A stretch of 52,478 bases of DNA from Sulfuricurvum sp. (GTDB lineage: Bacteria > Campylobacterota > Campylobacteria > Campylobacterales > Sulfurimonadaceae), in the NCBI GenBank assembly GCA_028710885.1, contig JAQTTG010000009.1, positions 1 through 52,478 on the forward strand, in the 5' to 3' direction. This document shows positions 16,199 to 24,219 of the stretch, piece by piece; within the stretch, counting starts at the first letter, position 1, and each line of letters starts with the position of its first letter. A program made the position numbers and the translations under genes. The notes under the pieces were generated by a model. It saw only the letters and a list, made by a program, of their open reading frames with translations. It made no database searches and was not told the origin of the DNA.

Positions 16199-17293
16199 CT
16201 ATTGTTTTTCATGCAGCATTTGATCTAAAATCGTAAATACTCCATCGCTTGCACGTTCCATATCTTCGAATGTTTTAATATACTGCTCAGAACCGATACT
16301 TTCTGTTTTTAAAAGATCAAATATTTTATGGGTAGAGTTATGAACGATAGAATGAGGAGATTCAAGAGACGCGTAACTGGATGTATTTTTAAAATATTCA
16401 GATCCTTCTCCCTCATAATACCATTTCCCAAGACGACAATTATGATGATCAACAAATGAAAACTGCTCTTTATTTGTTACCACAGAAAGATAGGTATTGA
16501 CTTTCCATATTATGTGATCTAATTTTGCCAAACTCATAAAAACACGTTCTGCTGTATGTGATGTATGTGCAAATGTTTGGCGCATCATAGAGGCATTCTG
16601 TTCCATATTATCATTAAAATTCATAACTGATTCATTGGATTCACGGATATTTTCGCGAATATTTTCAAATTTCTCTCCGATTGTATTCACGTCTTGTTTC
16701 ATCGATTGTAATGAAATATTTATTTCAGAAATTGCTTTATCGGTTCGATCAGCCAATTTTCGTACCTCATCAGCTACTACGGCAAAACCACGACCATGTT
16801 CACCCGCACGCGCTGCTTCAATAGCCGCATTGAGTGCCAATAAATTGGTTTGATCGGAAATGTCTTTTATCAAACCCAAAATACTTGCAACATCCTGTGC
16901 CCGTACCGACAGAGCTTCTACCGTCCCCATAGAGTCAACTGCAAGTTCATTTAACCCCTCAAGCGTATCTGAAATTTTAGAGGCTTTGCTCCCAAGCTCC
17001 ACAATATTCTCCAAAAGCGAGGTTGATTGCGCAATATTTTCTTTGGATGAAGATACCGAAGATGCCATGTTCCCCTGTATATCTATCAGATTTTTTTTAA
17101 GCTGCTGATTTTGGTATATCATTACCGTTGATGCATTTTCACATTTATGTTTATCAACCTGATTACGCATGATTATTTCTTGTTCATTAAAACGTTCAGA
17201 CAATTCTTGATTATCACGCTTAAGTTTTTCATTTTCTGCTTTTAACATTGCTAATTCATGTTCGACTGCCTCGTTATTTCCAAACCAACCCAT
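16199..17293 (-). CDS. Soluble chemoreceptor with C-terminal CZB zinc-binding domain
   Basis: 364 residues with no membrane segment, so cytoplasmic. N-terminal coiled coil (1-55), then a receptor signalling domain with the intact tip [20 protein letters not shown] near 155, and a C-terminal CZB domain from about 255: [11 protein letters not shown] (His), [14 protein letters not shown] (His and Cys) and [14 protein letters not shown] (His). CZB domains bind zinc through 3 His/1 Cys and in known cases sense hypochlorous acid or zinc. AAGGA precedes the ATG. It is 30 bp from cheB and appears to be the last gene of the che operon. It probably joins a cytoplasmic array with CheA/CheW. Confidence 0.93.
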   Translation of the reverse strand: MGWFGNNEAVEHELAMLKAENEKLKRDNQELSERFNEQEIIMRNQVDKHKCENASTVMIYQNQQLKKNLIDIQGNMASSVSSSKENIAQSTSLLENIVELGSKASKISDTLEGLNELAVDSMGTVEALSVRAQDVASILGLIKDISDQTNLLALNAAIEAARAGEHGRGFAVVADEVRKLADRTDKAISEINISLQSMKQDVNTIGEKFENIRENIRESNESVMNFNDNMEQNASMMRQTFAHTSHTAERVFMSLAKLDHIIWKVNTYLSVVTNKEQFSFVDHHNCRLGKWYYEGEGSEYFKNTSSYASLESPHSIVHNSTHKIFDLLKTESIGSEQYIKTFEDMERASDGVFTILDQMLHEKQ

Positions 17294-17323
17294 TTTTTTT
17301 CCTTATAGTAATTTTATGCTCTT

Positions 17324-18346
17324 TTAGAGTAAGCCAAGAATCCCATTTGCGATTTTTGCTAAAGACAACTGTATCTCAACTGCCCCCAACTCATATGCAA
17401 CTTTTGGCATACCGTATACAATACAACTCTCTTCATTTTGTCCTATCGTTCTAGCACCTGCATTGCGCATAGATAATAATCCTCTAGCACCATCACCTCC
17501 CATACCTGTCAAAATCACTCCGATAGCATTCACTCCAGCAATTTTAGCAACAGAATTAAAGAGGACATCAACAGAGGGACGATGTCCTGATATTTTATCT
17601 CCACTTCCTATTTCAACATAATAACGTGCACCTGAACGACGAACTACCATGTGATAATCTCCAGGGGCAATCAAAACCACACCAGGGACAATCGAATCTC
17701 CATTGCGAGCCTCTCTTACCTCCATAGCACATAATGAGTTTAGTCTCTCTGCAAAAGGGGCAGTAAAGTTTGCCGGCATATGCTGTACGATGATTGTTCC
17801 GGGAGCATTTCTAGGTAAACCCATTAACACATCTTTAATCGCTTCCGTCCCACCTGTAGATGCACCGATCGCTAAAATTTTATTTGTGGTTTCTAAGAGT
17901 GAAGTCGTATTCGCTTGCTTAAGTGTACTTAGGTCACGTTTATAAACTTTTGCTCTTGCTGCTGTTTTTATTTTTGACAAAAGTTCATCGCGCATCTCCT
18001 CTTTTCCATCATAAATATAAGAATGCGGTTTTGCAACAAAATCGACAGCACCCGCATCAAGGGCTTCCAATGTTGTTTTAGCACCACTGTGTGTTAACGA
18101 AGATACCATAATAACCGGCATAGGCATATAATGCATCAGACGTTTCAAAAATGTTATCCCATCCATACGCGGCATTTCCACATCAAGACATATAAGATCA
18201 GGACGCAACTCTACAATCATATCTCGTGCTACATACGCATCAGAAGCAGTTCCGACAACTTCAATCGACAAATCTGATTCCAAAATATCCCGTAAAACAG
18301 CTCTTGCCGTCGCACTGTCATCGACAATCAAAACACGAATCGGCAT
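17324..18346 (-). CDS. cheB: Chemotaxis methylesterase CheB
   Basis: 340 residues, with receiver domain (Asp about 55 in ICLDVEMPRMDG, Lys in VAKPHS) and methylesterase domain. Catalytic triad visible: Ser about 163 in GASTGGTEA, His about 189 in QHMPANFT and Asp about 285 in MGGDGA. It demethylates and deamidates receptor glutamates/glutamines. A full-length CheB with receiver is notable, because the main chemotaxis CheB of Campylobacter lacks the receiver. It starts directly after the cheD stop codon, with TAGGAG upstream. Confidence 0.96.
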   Translation of the reverse strand: MPIRVLIVDDSATARAVLRDILESDLSIEVVGTASDAYVARDMIVELRPDLICLDVEMPRMDGITFLKRLMHYMPMPVIMVSSLTHSGAKTTLEALDAGAVDFVAKPHSYIYDGKEEMRDELLSKIKTAARAKVYKRDLSTLKQANTTSLLETTNKILAIGASTGGTEAIKDVLMGLPRNAPGTIIVQHMPANFTAPFAERLNSLCAMEVREARNGDSIVPGVVLIAPGDYHMVVRRSGARYYVEIGSGDKISGHRPSVDVLFNSVAKIAGVNAIGVILTGMGGDGARGLLSMRNAGARTIGQNEESCIVYGMPKVAYELGAVEIQLSLAKIANGILGLL

Positions 18347-18832
18347 TTATTCACTCCTACTTATCATATCACTGCGAGTTACGTATTTAAGTAACACTTT
18401 ACCACGTTCTATATCAAATTGTATTTTTCTCCCTTGCTGACCACCTACGTCTTCAGCGACTAATGCAATGTTGTACTCTTTTAAAATCTCTTTGGCAACT
18501 AATATGTTTTTTTGCCCGATCATCATTGCTTCGGTTACGCTAATATTCATCGAAGCTCCACCAAATATTTTTGCTTGTAATGTTCTTTCACTCGAACCAT
18601 GCATCATCATCGTTTCAATCAGTTTTGGAATAGCAATGTTCCCAAATTTTGGTGATTGGAGTCCATTACCATTCCAAAATGGGAGTAAATAATGGTTCAT
18701 ACCGCCAATCCCGAGCTTAATATCATACAAACAGACAGCTACGCATGATCCAAGTACAGTTGAAATAGCTGCTGGCGCACTATCTACATGTATTTGACCA
18801 ACATGGATAAATGTCGAATTTCCGTGTATCAT
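18347..18832 (-). CDS. cheD: Chemoreceptor glutamine deamidase CheD
   Basis: 161 residues. The active-site Cys is in TVLGSCVAVCLYD and the His in GGMNHYLLPF; the conserved Thr position is followed by IFGGASM, and DVGGQQGRKIQFD matches the family's DxGGxxGRK motif. CheD deamidates receptor glutamines to glutamates to adjust receptor activity. Its start codon overlaps the stop of the preceding pseudo-kinase gene by one base and it abuts cheB, consistent with coupled translation. Confidence 0.95.
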   Translation of the reverse strand: MIHGNSTFIHVGQIHVDSAPAAISTVLGSCVAVCLYDIKLGIGGMNHYLLPFWNGNGLQSPKFGNIAIPKLIETMMMHGSSERTLQAKIFGGASMNISVTEAMMIGQKNILVAKEILKEYNIALVAEDVGGQQGRKIQFDIERGKVLLKYVTRSDMISRSE

Positions 18833-19641
18833 TAAAGTTCAATCGCGTCATCAAATGATTCAAATAAAAATTCATTTGAACCATTCGCATCAGAAGTAGG
18901 TTCTGCGGTTTCTAATGGCAATGTCACTGTAAACGTAACACTCCCCTCTTTAACACTATAGTCGATACTACCGTCTAAGCGCTCACAAAAATCACGTACT
19001 ACACTTAGCCCTAATCCAAGTCCATGAACTCCTTGAGGACCTTCTGAAAAACGGGTATAGACTTGAGGCTTAAACTCTACATTAGGACCTTCGCCTTGAT
19101 TTTTGACATTAATGACAACTTTTTTATCATCTTGATGAATCCCAATATCGATTAGTCCACTTTCAATTCCATATAAACATCCATTTGATAGGAGATTTTT
19201 AATAATCAAATAAACTTTTTTCGCATCCGTTACAATTTTTTTATCCAATGTATTTTCTATACTGACTAAAATATTTTTTGCTTCTATGGCATATTTCAAT
19301 GCTTCAATAGCCTCTTTGGCTAAAACACTAACATCCACAGAAGAATAGCTTATATCGATTTCACCACTCTCTATTTCTGCTGCAGCAACAATGTTTTGAA
19401 CACGAAAATCTAGCATCAAGGCTTCTTCGTGAACTAAATGAAAAGTTTTTTCACGTGGATCACCACTATCAGGGATTAAATGAGGAATCATTCCCAACAA
19501 TGCTGTCATCGGATTATTTAACTCACTCGCTACCAATGATAAAAATCTGGATTTGACTTTATCGCTTTCAATAAGCTTTTTATTCAGTTCGAGAATTTTT
19601 CGACTCAAAAATGCAACTTCTTGATTTTTAATATCTTCCAT
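18832..19641 (-). CDS. Histidine-kinase-like protein lacking the phosphoacceptor His (pseudo-kinase)
   Basis: 269 residues, no membrane segment. N-terminal helix (about 1-30), then an H-box-like region reading KSRFLSLVASELNNPMTALL where canonical kinases have KSEFLANMSHELRTPL: the phosphoacceptor His is replaced by Ser (about residue 39). The ATPase domain retains NLLSNGCLYG (N-box) and GVHGLGLGLSVV (G2), but the G1 DxGxG reads NQGEGP, so ATP binding is doubtful. A 25-residue acidic tail ends the protein. The position between the PAS/receptor-like gene and cheD suggests a structural or regulatory partner of the array instead of a phosphodonor. Alternatively it could use another residue for phosphorylation. 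Confidence 0.8.
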   Translation of the reverse strand: MEDIKNQEVAFLSRKILELNKKLIESDKVKSRFLSLVASELNNPMTALLGMIPHLIPDSGDPREKTFHLVHEEALMLDFRVQNIVAAAEIESGEIDISYSSVDVSVLAKEAIEALKYAIEAKNILVSIENTLDKKIVTDAKKVYLIIKNLLSNGCLYGIESGLIDIGIHQDDKKVVINVKNQGEGPNVEFKPQVYTRFSEGPQGVHGLGLGLSVVRDFCERLDGSIDYSVKEGSVTFTVTLPLETAEPTSDANGSNEFLFESFDDAIEL

Positions 19642-19644
19642 TAT

Positions 19645-21024
19645 TTACTCTTTCATCATTTTTATCATGGATAATTCTTCATGCAATTGTTCCAATATTG
19701 CAGATATTCCACGCGATTCATTCATTAAAGATCGATTTTCACTGTTATAATTTTCACCCATTTTTTCCATTGAAATAACTTCTTGCGATGTTGTTTCAAT
19801 CAAATTTTTCAATTGAGCAAAAATGCCTGCAAATCCCATGCTGCTGCTGTCATTGCTTGCCGATTCGATGATTCCATAAACCTGTATGTATCCGAGATAC
19901 ATCACCTGACGTTCCAGCTGAGCGAGATATTTTAAATTTTCATTGATGTATAGGTCCGTTTTTATCTGTAGCTCAGTCAATTTTTTCCCGTATTCGGTGA
20001 CCAACGTAATCAAAATACCCAAATTATTTCCTAATTCATCCATGAAAATACCATTTGTCTGATGCAATGTTTCATCAATGAAATACGCTACCATTTCAAT
20101 CTGGATACGAATAGCCGAAACCACAAAAATAATCTCATTTAATGTCTCAGAGAGTAATTGAGATTTTGCATGGATTGCTTCTATCAAGGTATCGTTTTCT
20201 TTTGCATTAATCCGGATATCACTTGCTAAAACGCCAAATGTCTCACCTCCGCTTTCTACTTTATACGACGCCACAGATGCATTCAGCGATAAAAAAACGA
20301 TATCTCTAGCTAAATGACGAAGTAAAACCCCTTTTTCTTCAAACATTAATTTAACATTACTGAACATATTGATTTTATCAAACCACTTGTCATACAAACT
20401 CATAAGTGATTGAGCGTATCCATGAACTGCCTGTAGTCGTAATTTCAAAGGAGTAGATCCATCCATAAGTTCAACATTATGAACTTCACGCGATTGCATA
20501 AGTGTTTTTCTCTCTGTTAATTCAGACAAAAGAGCATTACTCATAAATTGATTATAATTGTCATATCCGGCTACTTTTAACAGTTCAGAAAAGTGCTTAT
20601 CACGCCCCTCTATCCCCTCGTTGTTTTCACTCATCAACAATTTAAAATAGAGTTCTCTCACTACGCTGAATATTGGGGAAACAGGTTTAATGCGTATCGA
20701 AACGTATTGACCATTTAGAGGGAAAACAGCAGCCAAAACCCAATAGTACGCACCCTCTTTTGTTTTATTTTTGACATAAGCTACGATAGGCTTATCTGCT
20801 TTGATATAATCCCAAAATGTTTTAAATACAATTCGTGGCATATCAGGATGACGAATGATATTGTGAAATTGACCAATCAATTCCTCTTTTTTATAACCGC
20901 TGATCCGCACAAAAACTTCATTACCTGAGAGTATCGTACTGGCATGATCGGTCACAGAGAAAAAAAGCTCGTTTATATCAAATTTGGCTTCTTTCATTGT
21001 AATGGCATACTCTTTATTTTCCAT
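19645..21024 (-). CDS. PAS domain protein with degenerate chemoreceptor signalling region
   Basis: 459 residues, no membrane segment. PAS domain about 15-130 of the Aer type (IIRHPDMPRIVFKTFWDYI, then KTKEGAYYWVLA). A middle helical region follows, and about 245-275 reads VFLSLNASVASYKVES-GGETFGVLASDIRINA. This lines up position by position with the receptor hairpin tip ([30 protein letters not shown]), but the CheA/CheW contact residues E, R and several Ala are changed. Long helices follow to the end. It looks like a receptor descendant that kept the fold but probably not normal kinase control. It lies between cheR and the pseudo-kinase; AAGGG precedes the ATG. Confidence 0.75.
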   Translation of the reverse strand: MENKEYAITMKEAKFDINELFFSVTDHASTILSGNEVFVRISGYKKEELIGQFHNIIRHPDMPRIVFKTFWDYIKADKPIVAYVKNKTKEGAYYWVLAAVFPLNGQYVSIRIKPVSPIFSVVRELYFKLLMSENNEGIEGRDKHFSELLKVAGYDNYNQFMSNALLSELTERKTLMQSREVHNVELMDGSTPLKLRLQAVHGYAQSLMSLYDKWFDKINMFSNVKLMFEEKGVLLRHLARDIVFLSLNASVASYKVESGGETFGVLASDIRINAKENDTLIEAIHAKSQLLSETLNEIIFVVSAIRIQIEMVAYFIDETLHQTNGIFMDELGNNLGILITLVTEYGKKLTELQIKTDLYINENLKYLAQLERQVMYLGYIQVYGIIESASNDSSSMGFAGIFAQLKNLIETTSQEVISMEKMGENYNSENRSLMNESRGISAILEQLHEELSMIKMMKE

Positions 21025-21034
21025 ATTAAAGCCC

Positions 21035-21859
21035 TTATAAACGTTGATAAATCGATGAACCTAAAAGTTTTAAAGTTTCTCGATGGGTTGTCAGAGATTC
21101 TGAACTTCCCAAAAAAAGCGGTGCCCCTTTGGGCAACAATGTTGTAAACCTACCGATCAAACTGTGACGTGTGACATCATCAAAATAGATCATGACATTG
21201 CGACAAAAAATCATGTCAAATTTATTTTTGAAAAAAAATGGATCAGTCACAAGATTGTAGAGACGAAACAACACTTTTTCTCTCAAATGAGGAAGAATCT
21301 GATAATGTATCGTATGCTCCGTTCGTACTTTTTCAAATGATCGTAAAACTATCTCTCTTGGCATTGATTCGATATTTTTGGCTTCGTACTTGCCGGCTAT
21401 TGCATGTGAAAGTACTTTAGGTGAAATATCCGTCGCCAATATCTTGATATCCCATTGATCAAAATCGCTCAAATGATGTTGCAAGAACATCAAAATCGTA
21501 TACGGTTCTTCACCGCTAGAACATCCTGCTGACCAGATACGGATCTTTTTTTCACGTTTTGAGGCGATCATCTCGCCTAAATATCCTTCCAACCATTTCC
21601 ATTGTGCTCCTTCCCGAAAAAAAGAGGTGACATTGGTAGAAATTGCACTTACAAACAAAGCAAGTTCTTCGCCGCTTTGATCATTGAGCAAAAAATCGTA
21701 ATAATCCCGAAAAGATCGTAATGACAATTGATTCAACCGTTTATTCAGTCGCCCTCGTACAAGAGTGCTTTTTTGATCTGATAGGGCTATCCCAACCTTT
21801 TCGTAAATGTATTGACGAAAAAGCTTAAACTCTTCAGGCTTTAACTCAATTTCATGCAT
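21035..21859 (-). CDS. cheR: Chemoreceptor methyltransferase CheR
   Basis: 274 residues from the ATG at 21859, which overlaps the cheA stop by 8 bp; an in-frame TTG at 21871 is possible but less likely. The N-terminal helical CheR domain has GIALSDQKSTLVRGRL and SFRDYYDFLL, followed by TNVTSFFRE. The SAM-binding domain has IWSAGCSSGEEPYTILM, ILATDISPKVLSHA and FDMIFCRNVMIYFD. All family motifs are intact. It methylates receptor glutamates using SAM. No tetratricopeptide or beta-subdomain extension suggesting special docking was recognised. Confidence 0.96.
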   Translation of the reverse strand: MHEIELKPEEFKLFRQYIYEKVGIALSDQKSTLVRGRLNKRLNQLSLRSFRDYYDFLLNDQSGEELALFVSAISTNVTSFFREGAQWKWLEGYLGEMIASKREKKIRIWSAGCSSGEEPYTILMFLQHHLSDFDQWDIKILATDISPKVLSHAIAGKYEAKNIESMPREIVLRSFEKVRTEHTIHYQILPHLREKVLFRLYNLVTDPFFFKNKFDMIFCRNVMIYFDDVTRHSLIGRFTTLLPKGAPLFLGSSESLTTHRETLKLLGSSIYQRL

Positions 21860-23963
21860 GTGTTGTCTCAATTAATGGTCGAAGTTCATCTATATTGAGA
21901 ATAAGTGCTATATCACCGCTTCCCAAAATCGCTCCACCGGATATCTCTTTGAGTTTTGCCAACGATTTACCCAAAGGTTTGATAACGACTTGTTGACGAC
22001 CGACTAGCTCATCTACCATAATGGCGATACGACCAGCAGCTGTTTCAACGCACACTAAAATAGCGTCCCATGGTTCAATACGCCCTGTCGGAAGATCGAA
22101 AACATCGCTAAGACGTATAATAGGAAGATGTTGCCCGCGTAGAGATACGAACTCACCTTGTCCTTTGAGAGCATGGACAATTTCACGATCAGGTCGAAAT
22201 GATTCAACCACACTCAGCGTAGGTATAATATAAATTTCACCCGCGGTTTGAACCAACATTCCATCAATAATCGCTAATGTCAATGGAAGAACCATCGAAA
22301 ATGTTGTTCCCTCCCCTTCACGCGATTCAATTTCGATTTTGCCACGCAATTTTTCGATCGATGTTTTTACAACATCCAATCCGACCCCTCTACCTGAAAG
22401 ATCACTGATTGCGTCAGCAGTAGAGAAACCCGGTTGCATAATCAAACCAAAGATTTGAGAATCGGTTAAATTTTCATCGCCTGTGATGATCCCTCGCTCT
22501 ATGGCTTTACGAAATACTTTATCTTTGTTGATTCCACGCCCGTCATCACTGACACTGATAATGATACTGCCGCTTTTGTGATAGGCACGAAGAGTAATAT
22601 TTCCCTCCACTTTTTTACCCGCAGCAATCCGCTCATCCGCATCCGCTTCCAGACCATGGTCAATCGCATTGCGAATAATATGGATCAATGGATCAGAAAG
22701 GCTGTCAATCATCGTTTTATCAATCTCCGTATCTTCCCCCTGAACGTTCAGATGCAGTTCTTTTCCTGTCTTTTTCGAGGTATCGCGTACCACTCGCTTC
22801 ATCTTGTCAAAGGTATCACGAATGGCAACCATCCGAAGACTCATTACACGATCTTGAATCCTTTTCGTAATTTTGGAAAGCGTCTCTATCGTCCGTTTAA
22901 TCGATTCATCTTCTATCGCCTGTATTTTTTCATTTTGAGCAATAAAGTTTTGCGCTATAACCAATTCACCGACCGAATCGAACAATTCATCGAGTTTAAA
23001 AGTATCAATACGAATCGTCGATTTGGCTGACATAATAGTAGAGGTAGAATTTTCACCAGAAGAGGTTGTTTCACGTCTATTTACCTGTCTACGGTCCTCG
23101 CTTTTTCTCATGTCAATAATGACAGGAGCAACTTCCTCTTTTATAATGACAATAGGCTCAATTTCTACAATTTTATATTCGTTTTCAAATAAAAACTCAA
23201 AATTTTCTTCTAAATCTGTTTTGCTTTTTGAACTCAAAAGGATAACACTCACTTTTGCAATAGTATTCTCATCACAGATGAAAGAATCAATTGGCTTTAT
23301 CGTTTCCATGTTAAAAAAACTCTCCATAGAAACTGCCTCTTCTTTCAAAAGAGCAATAAACATCATATGATCAAATCCGCGTTTATATGCATCTGTATCA
23401 AGCATTAAATCGACGCGATAAAGCTTCAAGCCATTTTCTTGTGCGGTTTGAAGTGTTTGAATACCGTTTATTACACTGTTTTCAAATTCATCATCACAAT
23501 TGATACCAAATTCAGACGCCAAATCTGCTATAGGTTCCATCATCACTTCCACAACAGCTATAACTTCTTTATTTCTTTTAGTTGAAATCAACTCTTTAAT
23601 TTTTCCCAGACATACATCATAATCATCTGGCAATTCACTAAGAGCATCCATCTCACAAACCATGACTTCTTTGATAATATCTACACTTCCGACAAATAAT
23701 TCCAAATGGTGTTCTTCAACATCCTCTTTCGTACTGCGATAATGATCGAGAACATCTTCAAAGTGATGAACAAATTCGCCCAAACGGGAAAATCCAAATG
23801 CATTGGCATTCCCTTTAAGTGTATGCACTCCACGAAAAATTTCATTCAGCAGATCAAAATCACTAGAGTTTTCTTCGAATCGCAAGATATCAACATCGAG
23901 TTTTTCGATGATCTCACCTGCCTCTTCGATAAATATCGCTTTGACTTGTTCTTGTTTAGTCAT
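21852..23963 (-). CDS. cheA: Chemotaxis histidine kinase CheA (no receiver domain)
   Basis: 703 residues from the ATG at 23963 (MTKQEQ), which overlaps the end of the STAS gene by 8 bp; an ATG at 23987 is an alternative. Domains: HPt (His about 47 in VHTLKGNANAFGF), a long linker/P2-like region, a low-complexity Ser/Thr/Arg stretch near 305, dimerisation helices with ELVIAQNFIAQNE, ATPase with LIHIIRNAIDHGLE, SDDGRGIN and GRGVGLDVV, and a C-terminal CheW-like domain with PLTLAIIDGMLV. All kinase motifs are intact. Unlike the CheA-receiver fusion typical of the main Campylobacterota chemotaxis system, the protein stops after the CheW-like domain, marking this as a separate accessory system. 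Confidence 0.96.
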   Translation of the reverse strand: MTKQEQVKAIFIEEAGEIIEKLDVDILRFEENSSDFDLLNEIFRGVHTLKGNANAFGFSRLGEFVHHFEDVLDHYRSTKEDVEEHHLELFVGSVDIIKEVMVCEMDALSELPDDYDVCLGKIKELISTKRNKEVIAVVEVMMEPIADLASEFGINCDDEFENSVINGIQTLQTAQENGLKLYRVDLMLDTDAYKRGFDHMMFIALLKEEAVSMESFFNMETIKPIDSFICDENTIAKVSVILLSSKSKTDLEENFEFLFENEYKIVEIEPIVIIKEEVAPVIIDMRKSEDRRQVNRRETTSSGENSTSTIMSAKSTIRIDTFKLDELFDSVGELVIAQNFIAQNEKIQAIEDESIKRTIETLSKITKRIQDRVMSLRMVAIRDTFDKMKRVVRDTSKKTGKELHLNVQGEDTEIDKTMIDSLSDPLIHIIRNAIDHGLEADADERIAAGKKVEGNITLRAYHKSGSIIISVSDDGRGINKDKVFRKAIERGIITGDENLTDSQIFGLIMQPGFSTADAISDLSGRGVGLDVVKTSIEKLRGKIEIESREGEGTTFSMVLPLTLAIIDGMLVQTAGEIYIIPTLSVVESFRPDREIVHALKGQGEFVSLRGQHLPIIRLSDVFDLPTGRIEPWDAILVCVETAAGRIAIMVDELVGRQQVVIKPLGKSLAKLKEISGGAILGSGDIALILNIDELRPLIETTHA

Positions 23964-24219
23964 AACACATCCAATGCAATGTTCCATAGACGTCCATGTG
24001 TATTTTCCTTTTATCGAGAAAAGGGATACTGAGTTCAGGACGGCTTCGTTTTAAGCTCACCAACAGAGCCAAAAGTGCGCTACTTTTTAGAGGTTTTTCC
24101 CCCTCAATCTCTATCGTTTCAATGTACTCCAAACGTGGACGAACAAATGCTTCGAACTCCCGTATTTCTTCCATTGACATATCCAACGATAGTGTTAATG
24201 CATCACCATCAAATAGCAT
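23956..24219 (-). CDS. Small STAS-like protein in the che operon
   Basis: 87 residues. It starts directly after the receptor stop codon (AAAGAG ribosome site) and overlaps cheA by 8 bp. The pattern of a short beta strand (GDALTLSLD), a helix, YIETIEIEGEKPLKSSALLALLVSLKRS and a further strand LSIPFLDKR resembles a STAS domain; the SSALLALLVSL segment matches the helix that starts with the phosphorylatable Ser in SpoIIAA-type proteins. Small STAS proteins precede cheA in some accessory chemosensory operons. Function here is unknown; it might tune the array or link it to a partner switch such as the one at 45286-47004. Confidence 0.68.
   Translation of the reverse strand: MLFDGDALTLSLDMSMEEIREFEAFVRPRLEYIETIEIEGEKPLKSSALLALLVSLKRSRPELSIPFLDKRKIHMDVYGTLHWMCYD

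Noticed and set aside
23963-23987. Start of cheA at 23987
   Set aside because: The ATG at 23963 gives the common overlap with the STAS gene and a normal HPt start; the longer form adds eight residues without a ribosome site. The choice is not certain.
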